Part shown: piece by piece, positions 26,805-34,417 of the stretch
Numbering within the stretch: the first letter of the stretch is position 1
How the letters are laid out: every line of letters begins with the position of its first letter
Source: Acidimicrobiaceae bacterium
GTDB taxonomy: Bacteria > Actinomycetota > Acidimicrobiia > Acidimicrobiales > MedAcidi-G1
Length of the DNA: 54,706 nucleotides
NCBI GenBank assembly: GCA_002726315.1
Contig: PBSS01000043.1
Span: 1-54,706 of the forward strand
Reading direction: 5' to 3'
The notes under the pieces: model-generated
Database searches by the model: none
What the model was told of the DNA's origin: nothing
Seen by the model: only the letters and a program-made list of their open reading frames with translations
Program-made: the position numbers and the translations under genes

Positions 26805-28834
26805 GGTGCCTCGCTCTCCTCTGTAGCCGTCCTGCTCCGTCGGTCCCGCCGGCCTTCTGTAGCCGGTGGGACCCTGCGTTCGGGGAGTTGGATACGTGTT
26901 GAGAGACCGGGATAGCTAGCCGTGCGGTGGGGGATTGCCATGGCATCCACGAAGTGCTCTTGGAACGTGGGCTCGAGGGCTGTCTCTACCTTCTCGATTC
27001 GTTTGACGACGTCTTGGATCTCCACCCTGGCTGTCCCCGAAAGGAGAGCCATTGCCGCACCGGCTCCAGCGGCATTTCCAACGGAGGTGACCTTGTCCGG
27101 ATCGCAGTCCGGGATCAGTCCCAGGACAGTCGCCCGGAGCGTGTCGATGTGGCTACCAAATGCCCCCGCTAGTTGTATCTGTTCGATGTGGTCGACGCCG
27201 AGATGGTCCATAAGCAGCCGGGCACCTGCATACAACGCCGACTTCGCGAGTTGGATCGCTCGGATGTCGTTCTGTGTGATGAGGATCTGTAAGCCGTTGT
27301 CTGATTCCGGGTCGTGGAGAAGGTAGGAGTAGGTGCGGTCTTCGCCAACGATACGTGGAGAGCTCCTGGTCCCGGCGCCACCGATCACACCATTTGAGTC
27401 CATCAATCCGGCAAGCCATAGCTCGGCTACAACCTCGATAATTCCGGAACCGCAGATTCCAGTTACGCCAGTGTCGGCCACGGCGTCGTCAAAGCCTGGC
27501 TCGTCAGACCAGACTTCGGTGCCGATCACCCTGAAGCGGGGTTCTCCGGTTTCGGTATCGATTCTGACCCGTTCGATCGCTCCGGGCATGGCTCGTTGTC
27601 CCGAGCTGACCTGTGCTCCTTCAAATGCCGGGCCAGTTGGGCTTGATGCTGTCAGTAATCGACCCTTCCCGGAGAGGACTATCTCGGCGTTGGTGCCCAC
27701 ATCTACAACCAGTTGTACACCCACTTGTTCTTGTGGGTGCGTGGCCAGGATCACCGCTGCGGTGTCGGCTCCAACATGGCCGGCGATGCAAGGCAGAGTG
27801 TGGACCCGGGCGGCCGGATGGGCCTTCAAGCCCAGTTCGGCGGCAGAGACGTCGATCGCCTCATCTGTGGTGAGGGTGAAAGGTGCTGTCCCTAGCGGAG
27901 TCGGGTCGTATCCCAAGAACAAGTGGTGCATTATCGGGTTCCCGACCAACACCAGTTCCAGCAGTTCTTCTCTCAATGCTCCCGCTGTCCTACAGAGATC
28001 ACCGAGCAGTGAGTCCAGGGCGCCGCGGATTGCTGTTGTCAGTTCCGTATCACCTCCCGGGTTCATCATCACGTAGGAGACCCTGCTCATGAGGTCCTCG
28101 CCGAACCTGATCTGGGGGTTCATTGCAGTACCGGTGGCCAGAACCTCGCCGGTGGCCAGGTTGCAGAGGTGGCCGGCGATGGTTGTGGAGCCCACGTCTA
28201 TTGCAACCCCGAGGGCGCGGTCGCGCAGGTCCGACCAGACTGCAACAACTCGTTTTTTGTCTCGAACGGCTGCAGTCACGGTTTCCGCTCCGGCGGTTAG
28301 GGCATTCTCTAGTTCCTCGTTGGCTCGGCTCTCGATCTCGAGGTTTGCCAGCCCCCATTGGTCGGCCAGCGACTCGATGAGCCAGTTGGGGGTTTTGTTG
28401 GATTCGCTGGGTACTTCGACAAGACGTAAGAGCAGCACCGGGTCAAGTTGGACGTCGGTCAAGTCGACCTCTTTCCTGATGACCTGACGGTGGACCTGAC
28501 TGGCAGCCGGCACGTTCACCACCAGGTCTCCCAGTACCTCGGCGACGCAGCCAAGCCTCAGGCCGTCCGATAGCGGTCGGCGGCCCCTGTAGTCGCGCTC
28601 TGCTGTCCCCTTCGGTGATACGTGGTTCTCGGTTGCTGTAATGCCGTGCTTGGTGAACTTGCCAAAGGTGGGTTCAACCTGACAGCGCCCGCAGATGCCG
28701 CGACCTCCACACACCGAGTCCAGGTCGACTCCCAGCTTTCGAGCCGCATCAAGTACCACGGTGCCATCCGGTAGGTAACCCCTGTGGCCCGAAGGTGTGA
28801 ATACCACGAGGTGGTCACCAACAGGGGAATCCAT
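26801..28834 (-). CDS. Reductive activator of corrinoid proteins (RACo/RamA-like, DUF4445/ASKHA)
   Basis: Returns inactive Co(II)-corrinoid to the active Co(I) state at the cost of ATP. The roughly 677-residue protein begins with a plant-type ferredoxin domain (GYLPDGTVVLDAARKLGVD, then CGGRGICGRC and a later Cys in RLGC) that should bind [2Fe-2S]. A linker and a large ASKHA ATPase domain follow, with AIDVGSTTIAGHL, LVVDVGTNAEIVL and GNAAGAGA as phosphate-binding elements. The frame extends to 28903 inside the upstream gene; the ATG at 28834, 10 bp after that gene's stop, puts the ferredoxin domain at the N-terminus and is preferred. The C-terminus has an Arg/Glu-rich tail. Confidence 0.9.
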   Translation of the reverse strand: MDSPVGDHLVVFTPSGHRGYLPDGTVVLDAARKLGVDLDSVCGGRGICGRCQVEPTFGKFTKHGITATENHVSPKGTAERDYRGRRPLSDGLRLGCVAEVLGDLVVNVPAASQVHRQVIRKEVDLTDVQLDPVLLLRLVEVPSESNKTPNWLIESLADQWGLANLEIESRANEELENALTAGAETVTAAVRDKKRVVAVWSDLRDRALGVAIDVGSTTIAGHLCNLATGEVLATGTAMNPQIRFGEDLMSRVSYVMMNPGGDTELTTAIRGALDSLLGDLCRTAGALREELLELVLVGNPIMHHLFLGYDPTPLGTAPFTLTTDEAIDVSAAELGLKAHPAARVHTLPCIAGHVGADTAAVILATHPQEQVGVQLVVDVGTNAEIVLSGKGRLLTASSPTGPAFEGAQVSSGQRAMPGAIERVRIDTETGEPRFRVIGTEVWSDEPGFDDAVADTGVTGICGSGIIEVVAELWLAGLMDSNGVIGGAGTRSSPRIVGEDRTYSYLLHDPESDNGLQILITQNDIRAIQLAKSALYAGARLLMDHLGVDHIEQIQLAGAFGSHIDTLRATVLGLIPDCDPDKVTSVGNAAGAGAAMALLSGTARVEIQDVVKRIEKVETALEPTFQEHFVDAMAIPHRTASYPGLSTRIQLPERRVPPATEGRRDRRSRTATEESEAP

Positions 28835-28844
28835 TAGCCCGAGA

Positions 28845-29738
28845 TCAGCCTGGCGGGCGACGACGACCGCCACGACGCTCGCGTATGGGAGTACTGGAGT
28901 CACGGTTGAGGCGGATCCAGGTCGCGCAATCGGTGTCGTGCCCGGCTAGAACGTCGGCTGCCTGCACAGCGGTCTTCACCTCTGTGTGAAGTGGGTTCAT
29001 GATCGCCGAGGTCATGCCGTGGGCAATTGCCATGGAGAGGAAGGTGCCGGTCACGGCATGGCGGTTCGGTAGGCCGAAGCTGACGTTGGATGCCCCACAG
29101 GTGGTATTAACTTTCAGTTCCTCCCGTAGGCGCCGAACCAGGGTGAAGACCTGCTGGCCAGCAGAGCCCATCGCACCAATCGGCATCACCAACGGGTCAA
29201 CAACCACGTCGGCGGCGGGAATGCCGTACTCGGCGGCTCGTTGAACGATCTTGGCGGCAACCTCGAACCTCACGTCAGGGTCCTCGGAGATACCAGTGTC
29301 GTCGTTGGAGATGGCCACGACAGCAGCCCCGTGTCTTGCTACTAGGGGCAGGACCCTTTCAAGGACCTCGTCCTCGCCGGTGACGGAGTTGACGAGCGGC
29401 TTTCCTTCATAGGCGGCAAGCCCAGCCTCAAGAGCCTCGATGATCGATGAGTCGATTGAGATTGGAACATCTGTTACCGATTGGACGAGGGTGATAGCGC
29501 GGGCCAGGAGTCCCGGCTCATCGGCGAGGGGGATGCCCGCGTTCACGTCCAGCATCTGTGCGCCTGCCTCCACCTGAGCGATGGCATCAGCCTCGACACG
29601 ACTAAAGTCGCCACTCTTCATTTCCTCGGCCAGCAGTTTTCGGCCAGTCGGGTTGATGCGTTCCCCGATCATCACGAATGGTCGGCCGAAGCCGATCGCC
29701 ACTTCACGGGTGGCTGAGCTCAAGACGGTGTCGGTCAT
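28845..29738 (-). CDS. Methyltetrahydrofolate:corrinoid methyltransferase
   Basis: Transfers a methyl group between the corrinoid protein and THF, here most likely from methyl-corrinoid to THF. The 297-residue protein has the pterin-binding (dihydropteroate synthase-like) TIM barrel: MIGERINPTGRK, AQMLDVNAGIP, VPISIDSS, KPLVNSVTGE, ISNDDTGI and NTTCGASNVSFGLPNRH. These match MtgA/AcsE-type methyltransferases. The ATG at 29738 with AGGAGA 6 nt before is chosen over an upstream in-frame ATG at 29777. The C-terminus is a short Arg/Gly/Pro-rich tail. It sits directly upstream of the activator and mttB-like genes. Confidence 0.92.
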   Translation of the reverse strand: MTDTVLSSATREVAIGFGRPFVMIGERINPTGRKLLAEEMKSGDFSRVEADAIAQVEAGAQMLDVNAGIPLADEPGLLARAITLVQSVTDVPISIDSSIIEALEAGLAAYEGKPLVNSVTGEDEVLERVLPLVARHGAAVVAISNDDTGISEDPDVRFEVAAKIVQRAAEYGIPAADVVVDPLVMPIGAMGSAGQQVFTLVRRLREELKVNTTCGASNVSFGLPNRHAVTGTFLSMAIAHGMTSAIMNPLHTEVKTAVQAADVLAGHDTDCATWIRLNRDSSTPIRERRGGRRRPPG

Positions 29739-29789
29739 TTTGGTTCTCCTACGGGGATCATGGGCGCCGGCCCACAAGATTTCTGTCGT

Positions 29790-30089
29790 TCAGTTCGCGA
29801 GGCCACCAGACCTGACGAGATCTTCGAGCCTCTCAGGTGGAAAGGCTTCGTTGAGTCGGCTGGCCTCGGCAGCTACGGCAGTTGCCATGTGAGCGCCACA
29901 GTCAACAGCCTCGCGGCGCCATTCGGCTACGTAGTCGTTGGTCTCAGTAAAGCCTGCAACAGTTGCGGCCCGGTCGATCGCGTGTTGGAACCGTGCGTCC
30001 AGGAGTGCCTTCTCACGGTGCCTACCTGTCTGAGCAGTTACCTGTGCGGGGATGTCACGCCAGTAGATGGTCACGAGCTTTGCGGTCAT
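29790..30089 (-). CDS. Small PF13769-type ('virulence factor') protein
   Basis: A 99-residue protein starting MTAKLVTIYWRDIPAQV, which resembles the small family named 'virulence factor' (PF13769). The family name is historical and no function is established to my knowledge. It is soluble-looking, with WRDIPAQV near the start and Arg-rich helices. The frame continues upstream to 30305 but overlaps the DUF1638 gene, so the ATG at 30089, 4 nt after the DUF1638 stop, is taken. Its place inside a corrinoid methyltransferase operon suggests an accessory role in methyl transfer. Confidence 0.75.
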   Translation of the reverse strand: MTAKLVTIYWRDIPAQVTAQTGRHREKALLDARFQHAIDRAATVAGFTETNDYVAEWRREAVDCGAHMATAVAAEASRLNEAFPPERLEDLVRSGGLAN

Positions 30090-30093
30090 CGGA

Positions 30094-30759
30094 TCAGGCC
30101 ACTGCGGCTGGGGAGGCCGTTGTCTCGGGTGTCTGACCAGCAGGTGGCGAACATTCCAGTTGCACGATGCTCGTTTCCAACTCGCCGTATCCAGTTGGAC
30201 GAACCTCGTAGCGGAGTCCAAGGCGTTTGGCTGCCAGCCTCCCTTTTTCGACGAGTTTCGGGTTGTCTGTCTGGGCAAGGTAGAGCAGCCTCGTGTAGCG
30301 CCCAAAGTAGTCGACGAGGAGTTCCGGGTGTCGGTCGAGGCCGAGGCCGGCGATGACTATCCGGTCGAAGTGCTTGACCAGGTAGTCGGTCAGGTAAAAG
30401 GTCCCGATTTCAGCCTCTTGGATCTCATCGAAAGGGCCAGAACCTGTGAAGAACTCGTAGCAGTGGGCACCCGGGAGGCGGTCGACTCCGAGTTCCGCAC
30501 AGACGGCATCAAGGCGGTTTCCAGTTCCGCAGTCGGCATATCCGACGAACACGTGGTCGTAATGGTTGCGGGCCGACTGGACCCGGCGTTTGACTGCAGC
30601 AGGGATCAGTTCAGGTGTGTTGTGTAGCGAGGCCGGGAGGCATTCAACATCGATCTGAACAAGGTGATTGGCCCTGACCACATCAAGCAATTCTCGAGCC
30701 AGCGCCCCGCATGCAACTATCAGGGTCCGCCCGTCGGTGTTCCCGGTCCGTCGGGGCAC
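30094..30759 (-). CDS. DUF1638 family protein
   Basis: A 221-residue protein resembling DUF1638. Notable conserved-looking residues are the Cys in LIVACGALARE, the Cys in FVGYADCGTGN, and LPGAHCYEFFTG with adjacent His-Cys. This set of Cys and His residues could bind a metal. The family recurs next to MttB-type methyltransferases and corrinoid proteins, so a role in methyl transfer or corrinoid handling is likely but unproven. It starts 3 bp after the corrinoid-protein stop, in the same operon. The Pro/Thr/Ala-rich C-terminus looks disordered. Confidence 0.8.
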   Translation of the reverse strand: MPRRTGNTDGRTLIVACGALARELLDVVRANHLVQIDVECLPASLHNTPELIPAAVKRRVQSARNHYDHVFVGYADCGTGNRLDAVCAELGVDRLPGAHCYEFFTGSGPFDEIQEAEIGTFYLTDYLVKHFDRIVIAGLGLDRHPELLVDYFGRYTRLLYLAQTDNPKLVEKGRLAAKRLGLRYEVRPTGYGELETSIVQLECSPPAGQTPETTASPAAVA

Positions 30760-30762
30760 TGC

Positions 30763-31470
30763 CTACGCTGCTGCCGCGCGGCGCTCGGCGATGAGGCGCT
30801 GGGCGGTCTCTGCTGCGACAGCAGCATCACGACAGTAGGCGTCGGCCCCGATGGCCTCACCGAATTCCAGATTCAAGGGCGCGCCACCGACGATCACCGC
30901 GTACTCAGACCGCAGGCTCTTCTCTTCGAGCGTGTCTATGACCACCTTCATGTAGGGCATCGTGGTGGTCAAAAGGGCAGACATGCCGAGTATGTCGGGC
31001 TTGTGTTCATCAAGCGCCCCGAGAAACTCCTCCACGTCGGTGTTGATGCCGAGGTCGATCACCTCGAACCCGGCGCCCTCAAGCATCATGCCTACCAGGT
31101 TCTTGCCGATGTCGTGGATGTCGCCCTTGACGGTTCCGATTACGACCTTGCCGATCGGCTCAGCACCAGTCTCGGCCAGCAGCGGTCGGAGGATCGTCAT
31201 ACCGGCCTTCATGGCATTGGCTGACAGCAGTACCTCAGGGACGAAGAGGATCCCGTCGCGAAAGTCGATACCGACGATTCGCATGCCTTCGACTAGGGCC
31301 TCATCTAGGACCTTGGCGGGACTCCAGTCACGGCCAAGGAGGATGTTGGTGCCTTCTGCAATCTCGTCTGCGAGGCCGTCGTAGAGGTCATCGTGCATTT
31401 GGCTGACCAGGTCCTCATTGGACAAACTGGTGAGGTCAATCTCCTCGGTTGTGCTTTCGTCTTCTGCCAT
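30763..31470 (-). CDS. Corrinoid (B12-binding) protein of a methyltransferase system
   Basis: The methyl carrier between the MttB-type enzyme and the THF methyltransferase. The 235-residue protein has the two expected parts: an N-terminal helical cap (about 15-100, with EALVEGMRIVGIDFRDGILFVPEVL) and a Rossmann-like B12 domain with the base-off motif Asp117-x-His119-x-x-Gly122 in KGDIHDIGKNLV. His119 should be the lower cobalt ligand. This is the MtbC/MttC/MtgC architecture. It is the first gene of a six-gene minus-strand operon running to the mttB-like gene, with IclR-type boxes 78-112 bp upstream. Confidence 0.95.
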   Translation of the reverse strand: MAEDESTTEEIDLTSLSNEDLVSQMHDDLYDGLADEIAEGTNILLGRDWSPAKVLDEALVEGMRIVGIDFRDGILFVPEVLLSANAMKAGMTILRPLLAETGAEPIGKVVIGTVKGDIHDIGKNLVGMMLEGAGFEVIDLGINTDVEEFLGALDEHKPDILGMSALLTTTMPYMKVVIDTLEEKSLRSEYAVIVGGAPLNLEFGEAIGADAYCRDAAVAAETAQRLIAERRAAAA

Positions 31471-31547
31471 GGTTCGTCACTCCGTTGGGACTTGGGGCCA
31501 CCACGCAGGCAGCTTGGCCATGTTTATGTCCTTACTGCAGATATTTG

Positions 31548-31642
31548 GTCCCATCAGGTGGGAAGGGCCTGCAATGTGGGAACTCTACTCATCGCGGGAA
31601 TCTGGGTCCACACTTAGTACTCAGGTTCCCACAATGCGGGAA
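31548..31642. promoter_or_regulatory. IclR-type operator cluster between the corrinoid operon and iclR
   Basis: Three 17-bp dyads lie in the divergent spacer: GTCCCATCAGGTGGGAA (31548-31564), GGCCTGCAATGTGGGAA (31566-31582, 18 bp after the first) and TTCCCACAATGCGGGAA (31626-31642, the best). A TATGAT -10-like box at 31649-31654 lies 17 bp beyond a TTCCCA -35-like element, so the third site overlaps the putative iclR promoter and could mediate autoregulation. The first two are placed to control the corrinoid operon starting at 31470. Confidence 0.65.
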
Positions 31643-31688
31643 ATGGTCTATGATGGTTCTCTCGACCAGTCAGACATGAGGCACAAGA

Positions 31689-32447
31689 GTGCGAACAGTC
31701 CAGAGTATCGAACGGGCCTTTGGGCTTCTTGAGGAGTTGGCAGACAATCCGGCTGGAATCACCGAACTCGCCCGTCGCGTCGACCTGCCGACCAGTACCG
31801 TGGCTCGGCTGCTCGGAACTCTCGAGGAACTCGGAGCTATCGAGCGGATCGTAGGCGGTGCTGGTTACCGGATTGGCCCCACCCTCGTGACTCTGTCATC
31901 CAGTGTTGATCCATCTCAGAGCCTGTTGGCGGTAGCCCAGCCCTTTATGGTCGAACTAGTCGACCTGGTGGCCGAGGCCGTGGGCATCTCAATCCCAGCC
32001 GGCTATGACGTCCACTACCTCAACCAGGTCGACTGTGCCCACCCGGTGCAAGTCAGGGACTGGACCGGAACCAGCCTGCCGATGCACATAGTTTCGTCGG
32101 GACTGGTGGTGCTTGCACAGTGGCCCGAAGAGGCCGTGGACCGTTATCTCAACAGGCGTCTGGAGCGTTACACACCAGATACCGTTGTTCATCCCGAAGC
32201 TGTTAGGCAGCGCCTAGAACAGGTTCGGATCGATGGCTACATCTGGACCGAGGAAGAGTTTTCCGAGGGAATCAACTCGGTTGCAGCACCCCTATTCGGT
32301 AGTGGCGGCATCGTCGTGGGTTCGATCCATGTACACGGGCCGAGCTACCGATTTCCGGATGAGGCAATGCGCGACGTCATTGCCCACCAAGTTGTGGCAT
32401 CGGCGACGTCCATATCATCTGCCCTGGGTCATGGTCAGGAGACCTGA
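31689..32447 (+). CDS. IclR-family transcriptional regulator
   Basis: A 252-residue regulator, standard IclR length. The N-terminal winged helix-turn-helix is clear (VQSIERAFGLLEELADNPAGITELARRVDLPTSTVARLLGTLEELG, about 4-50), followed by the GAF-like effector domain ending near residue 250. The GTG start has GAGG at 31678-31681 with 7-nt spacing. It is divergent from the corrinoid/MttB operon and is the only regulator gene recognised in the window. Dyads of one shape near several one-carbon genes make it the likely local controller; the effector is probably a betaine or a product of its breakdown. Confidence 0.93.
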   Translation: MRTVQSIERAFGLLEELADNPAGITELARRVDLPTSTVARLLGTLEELGAIERIVGGAGYRIGPTLVTLSSSVDPSQSLLAVAQPFMVELVDLVAEAVGISIPAGYDVHYLNQVDCAHPVQVRDWTGTSLPMHIVSSGLVVLAQWPEEAVDRYLNRRLERYTPDTVVHPEAVRQRLEQVRIDGYIWTEEEFSEGINSVAAPLFGSGGIVVGSIHVHGPSYRFPDEAMRDVIAHQVVASATSISSALGHGQET

Positions 32448-32531
32448 GCTACCACGGCTGTCGGGTGCCATCGGTAACGCCCGCCAGGTTTCGGGCTTCG
32501 CTCCGATGGACCCCCTACTGGGCAACTGAGC

Positions 32532-33359
32532 ATGTCTGCCATCTATGGAGTAGCTGCATCCGTGGGAATCGGAGTGGGAGACCACCTCACTCGCGGTGCC
32601 GCTGACCGGGTGGGAATACGTCTCACCCTGAGTGCGTTCTTCTTCATGGGGATCCCGGTGTCAGCGGTCGGGGCACTGGTCATGGGTAGCCAGTGGATCG
32701 CCACCGACGTATTCATCGGGGTGTTGACCGGGATCATTGCCGTAGTGGCCTTGGGTTTTCTCTATCTGGGCTATGCCTCTGCCACCGCAGGAGTGGTCGC
32801 ACCACCGGCTGCGGTAGTCGGGGTGGCCCTGCCCGTGGTGGTCGACCTAGTTAGGGGCACGGTTCCCTCAGCCACGGTCGTAGCCGGGATGGTGCTCGGA
32901 ATGATGTCGGTGCTGCTCATTACCGTCAACCCGCTGCTCGCCGGAAACGTTCGACGTGGCTTCTTATTTGGTTTGGCTGCGGGTATCGGCTACGGCTGCC
33001 TGTTCGTCATGCTCGATCAACTCAGTGCCGCAAGTGGGTTTTGGCCAGTCATGGCCCAGCGAGCAGTTGCGTTCAGTGTCTTGGCCGCTGTCAGCATCGG
33101 GTCGAGAGAGCCGGTCTTCCCCGCCCGTGCCGTGTTCAAGACGATCGCCCACGGGTCGATTTGGGCCGGTATTGGTGCAATGTTCTTCGTGTATGGGCTA
33201 CAGCACGGCGACCTTGCCCCAGTTGTGGTTACAGGCACCCAGTACGCAGCAGTGACCGTGGTGTGTGGAATGGCCTTCCGAGGTGAGCGGATGCGTTGGT
33301 GGCAGGGGATAGGGCTACTTGGTGCAGTCTCGGCGGTTGCTCTGATCGTTGCAGGCTGA
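32532..33359 (+). CDS. EamA/DMT-family transporter, second copy
   Basis: An inner-membrane transporter of 275 residues with about ten predicted helices in two EamA halves; the ending GIGLLGAVSAVALIVAG parallels the ending of the transporter at 7146. It follows iclR by 84 bp on the same strand and lies between the methyl-transfer operon and the flavoprotein operon. A role in moving a methylated amine or breakdown product is possible, but DMT transporters are broad and mostly exporters. The stop is 4 bp from the convergent SDR stop. Confidence 0.87.
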   Translation: MSAIYGVAASVGIGVGDHLTRGAADRVGIRLTLSAFFFMGIPVSAVGALVMGSQWIATDVFIGVLTGIIAVVALGFLYLGYASATAGVVAPPAAVVGVALPVVVDLVRGTVPSATVVAGMVLGMMSVLLITVNPLLAGNVRRGFLFGLAAGIGYGCLFVMLDQLSAASGFWPVMAQRAVAFSVLAAVSIGSREPVFPARAVFKTIAHGSIWAGIGAMFFVYGLQHGDLAPVVVTGTQYAAVTVVCGMAFRGERMRWWQGIGLLGAVSAVALIVAG

Positions 33360-33363
33360 GCCC

Positions 33364-34161
33364 CTATCCGAATGAGGTGTTTGTGCGCCAGGTATTGCGG
33401 AGCGTCTCGAGCCCACCATCAACCGAGATCGTTTGTCCGTTGACGAAGCGTGCTGCAGGCGAGGCCAAGAACACCGCCATGGCCGCGATGTCTTCTGCAT
33501 CTACGAATGTTCTCATCGAGACCTGGTTCTCGTAACCGGCCCTGATCTCGTCTGCGTCTACCCCTGTTGCGGTGGCTTCTGCAGCGATAACGCGGTCCAT
33601 TCGTTCTCCACCCACTGATCCCGGACAGATCGTGTTCACGCGGATGCCCAACTCGCCGAGTTCCATGGCAAGAGTTGCACCCAGTCCAACAATCGCCCAC
33701 TTGGAAGCCGCATACGCCGACCGCATCGGGTATCCGGTTATACCCGCCGTCGAAGAGGTGTTCAGGATCGAGCCCCCACCCAACCGTTGCAACAAAGGTA
33801 CAGCTCGTCGGCACAGGAGGAACATGGATCGCACATTGACTGCCATGGTCTGGTCCCAGTCACCTACGTCAAGGTCCTCAATGGGCCCAGTAGGGCCCGC
33901 AATCCCGACGTTGTTGCACAACACCTCGAGTCCACCCAGTTGTTGTTCGACATCATCGAAAAGTTCATCCACGGCCCCCTCGTCAGAGACGTCCGTGAAC
34001 GTCATAGTTGCACCCTCAGGCGGTGTCCCGGCAATGTCTGCCACGTGGACTCTTGCTCCGTCGTCCAAGAATGCTTGGACAACGGCCCTTCCTATCCCCG
34101 AAGTTCCACCCGTTACGAGTATCCGACTTGGCGAATGGCCTGCACTGGCATTGTCGGACAC
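33364..34161 (-). CDS. Short-chain dehydrogenase/reductase
   Basis: A classical SDR of about 265 residues. The cofactor motif TGGTSGIG lies near the N-terminus, NNVG marks the adenine-binding strand, and the catalytic Ser-Tyr-Lys is seen in NTSSTAGITGYPMRSAYAASK; the family ending is GQTISVDGG. The Asp in HVADIAG after the second strand suggests NAD preference. The frame extends to 34257, but GTG 34161 with GGAGG at 34166-34170 just upstream is the better start. The substrate is unknown; it could act on a hydroxy acid in the same catabolic region or be independent. Confidence 0.87.
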   Translation of the reverse strand: MSDNASAGHSPSRILVTGGTSGIGRAVVQAFLDDGARVHVADIAGTPPEGATMTFTDVSDEGAVDELFDDVEQQLGGLEVLCNNVGIAGPTGPIEDLDVGDWDQTMAVNVRSMFLLCRRAVPLLQRLGGGSILNTSSTAGITGYPMRSAYAASKWAIVGLGATLAMELGELGIRVNTICPGSVGGERMDRVIAAEATATGVDADEIRAGYENQVSMRTFVDAEDIAAMAVFLASPAARFVNGQTISVDGGLETLRNTWRTNTSFG

Positions 34162-34271
34162 CTGGCCTCCCACAGTCGGCTCGGTTCTGTGACCTCTATC
34201 AGGGTCGATCTGACGGAAACCTAGCCGCGGCTCCAAGTCCACGTGCTGTCGTCTCATTTAAAGAAAATCTC

Positions 34272-34288
34272 TTGCCACTTCGTGGAAA
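34272..34288. promoter_or_regulatory. IclR-like dyad upstream of the dimethylglycine dehydrogenase-like gene
   Basis: TTGCCACTTCGTGGAAA contains a TTxCCAC/GTGGxAA dyad of the same 17-bp shape as the sites at 31626 and 54362. It lies 130 bp before the flavoprotein ATG at 34418 and on the divergent side of the SDR. The core differs (CTTCG rather than CAATG), so the match is moderate. Confidence 0.4.
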
Positions 34289-34417
34289 TAGCTTGCCGAA
34301 TACAGGTAGTCTCCCGATCCAACACATCGACATCGCTCCACGTGACGTTGCCGATGGTGTCAACCACACGCCCGGGGTCGCCCAAGGCAGCCGACCTCCG
34401 CTGCGAAGGAGCACACA

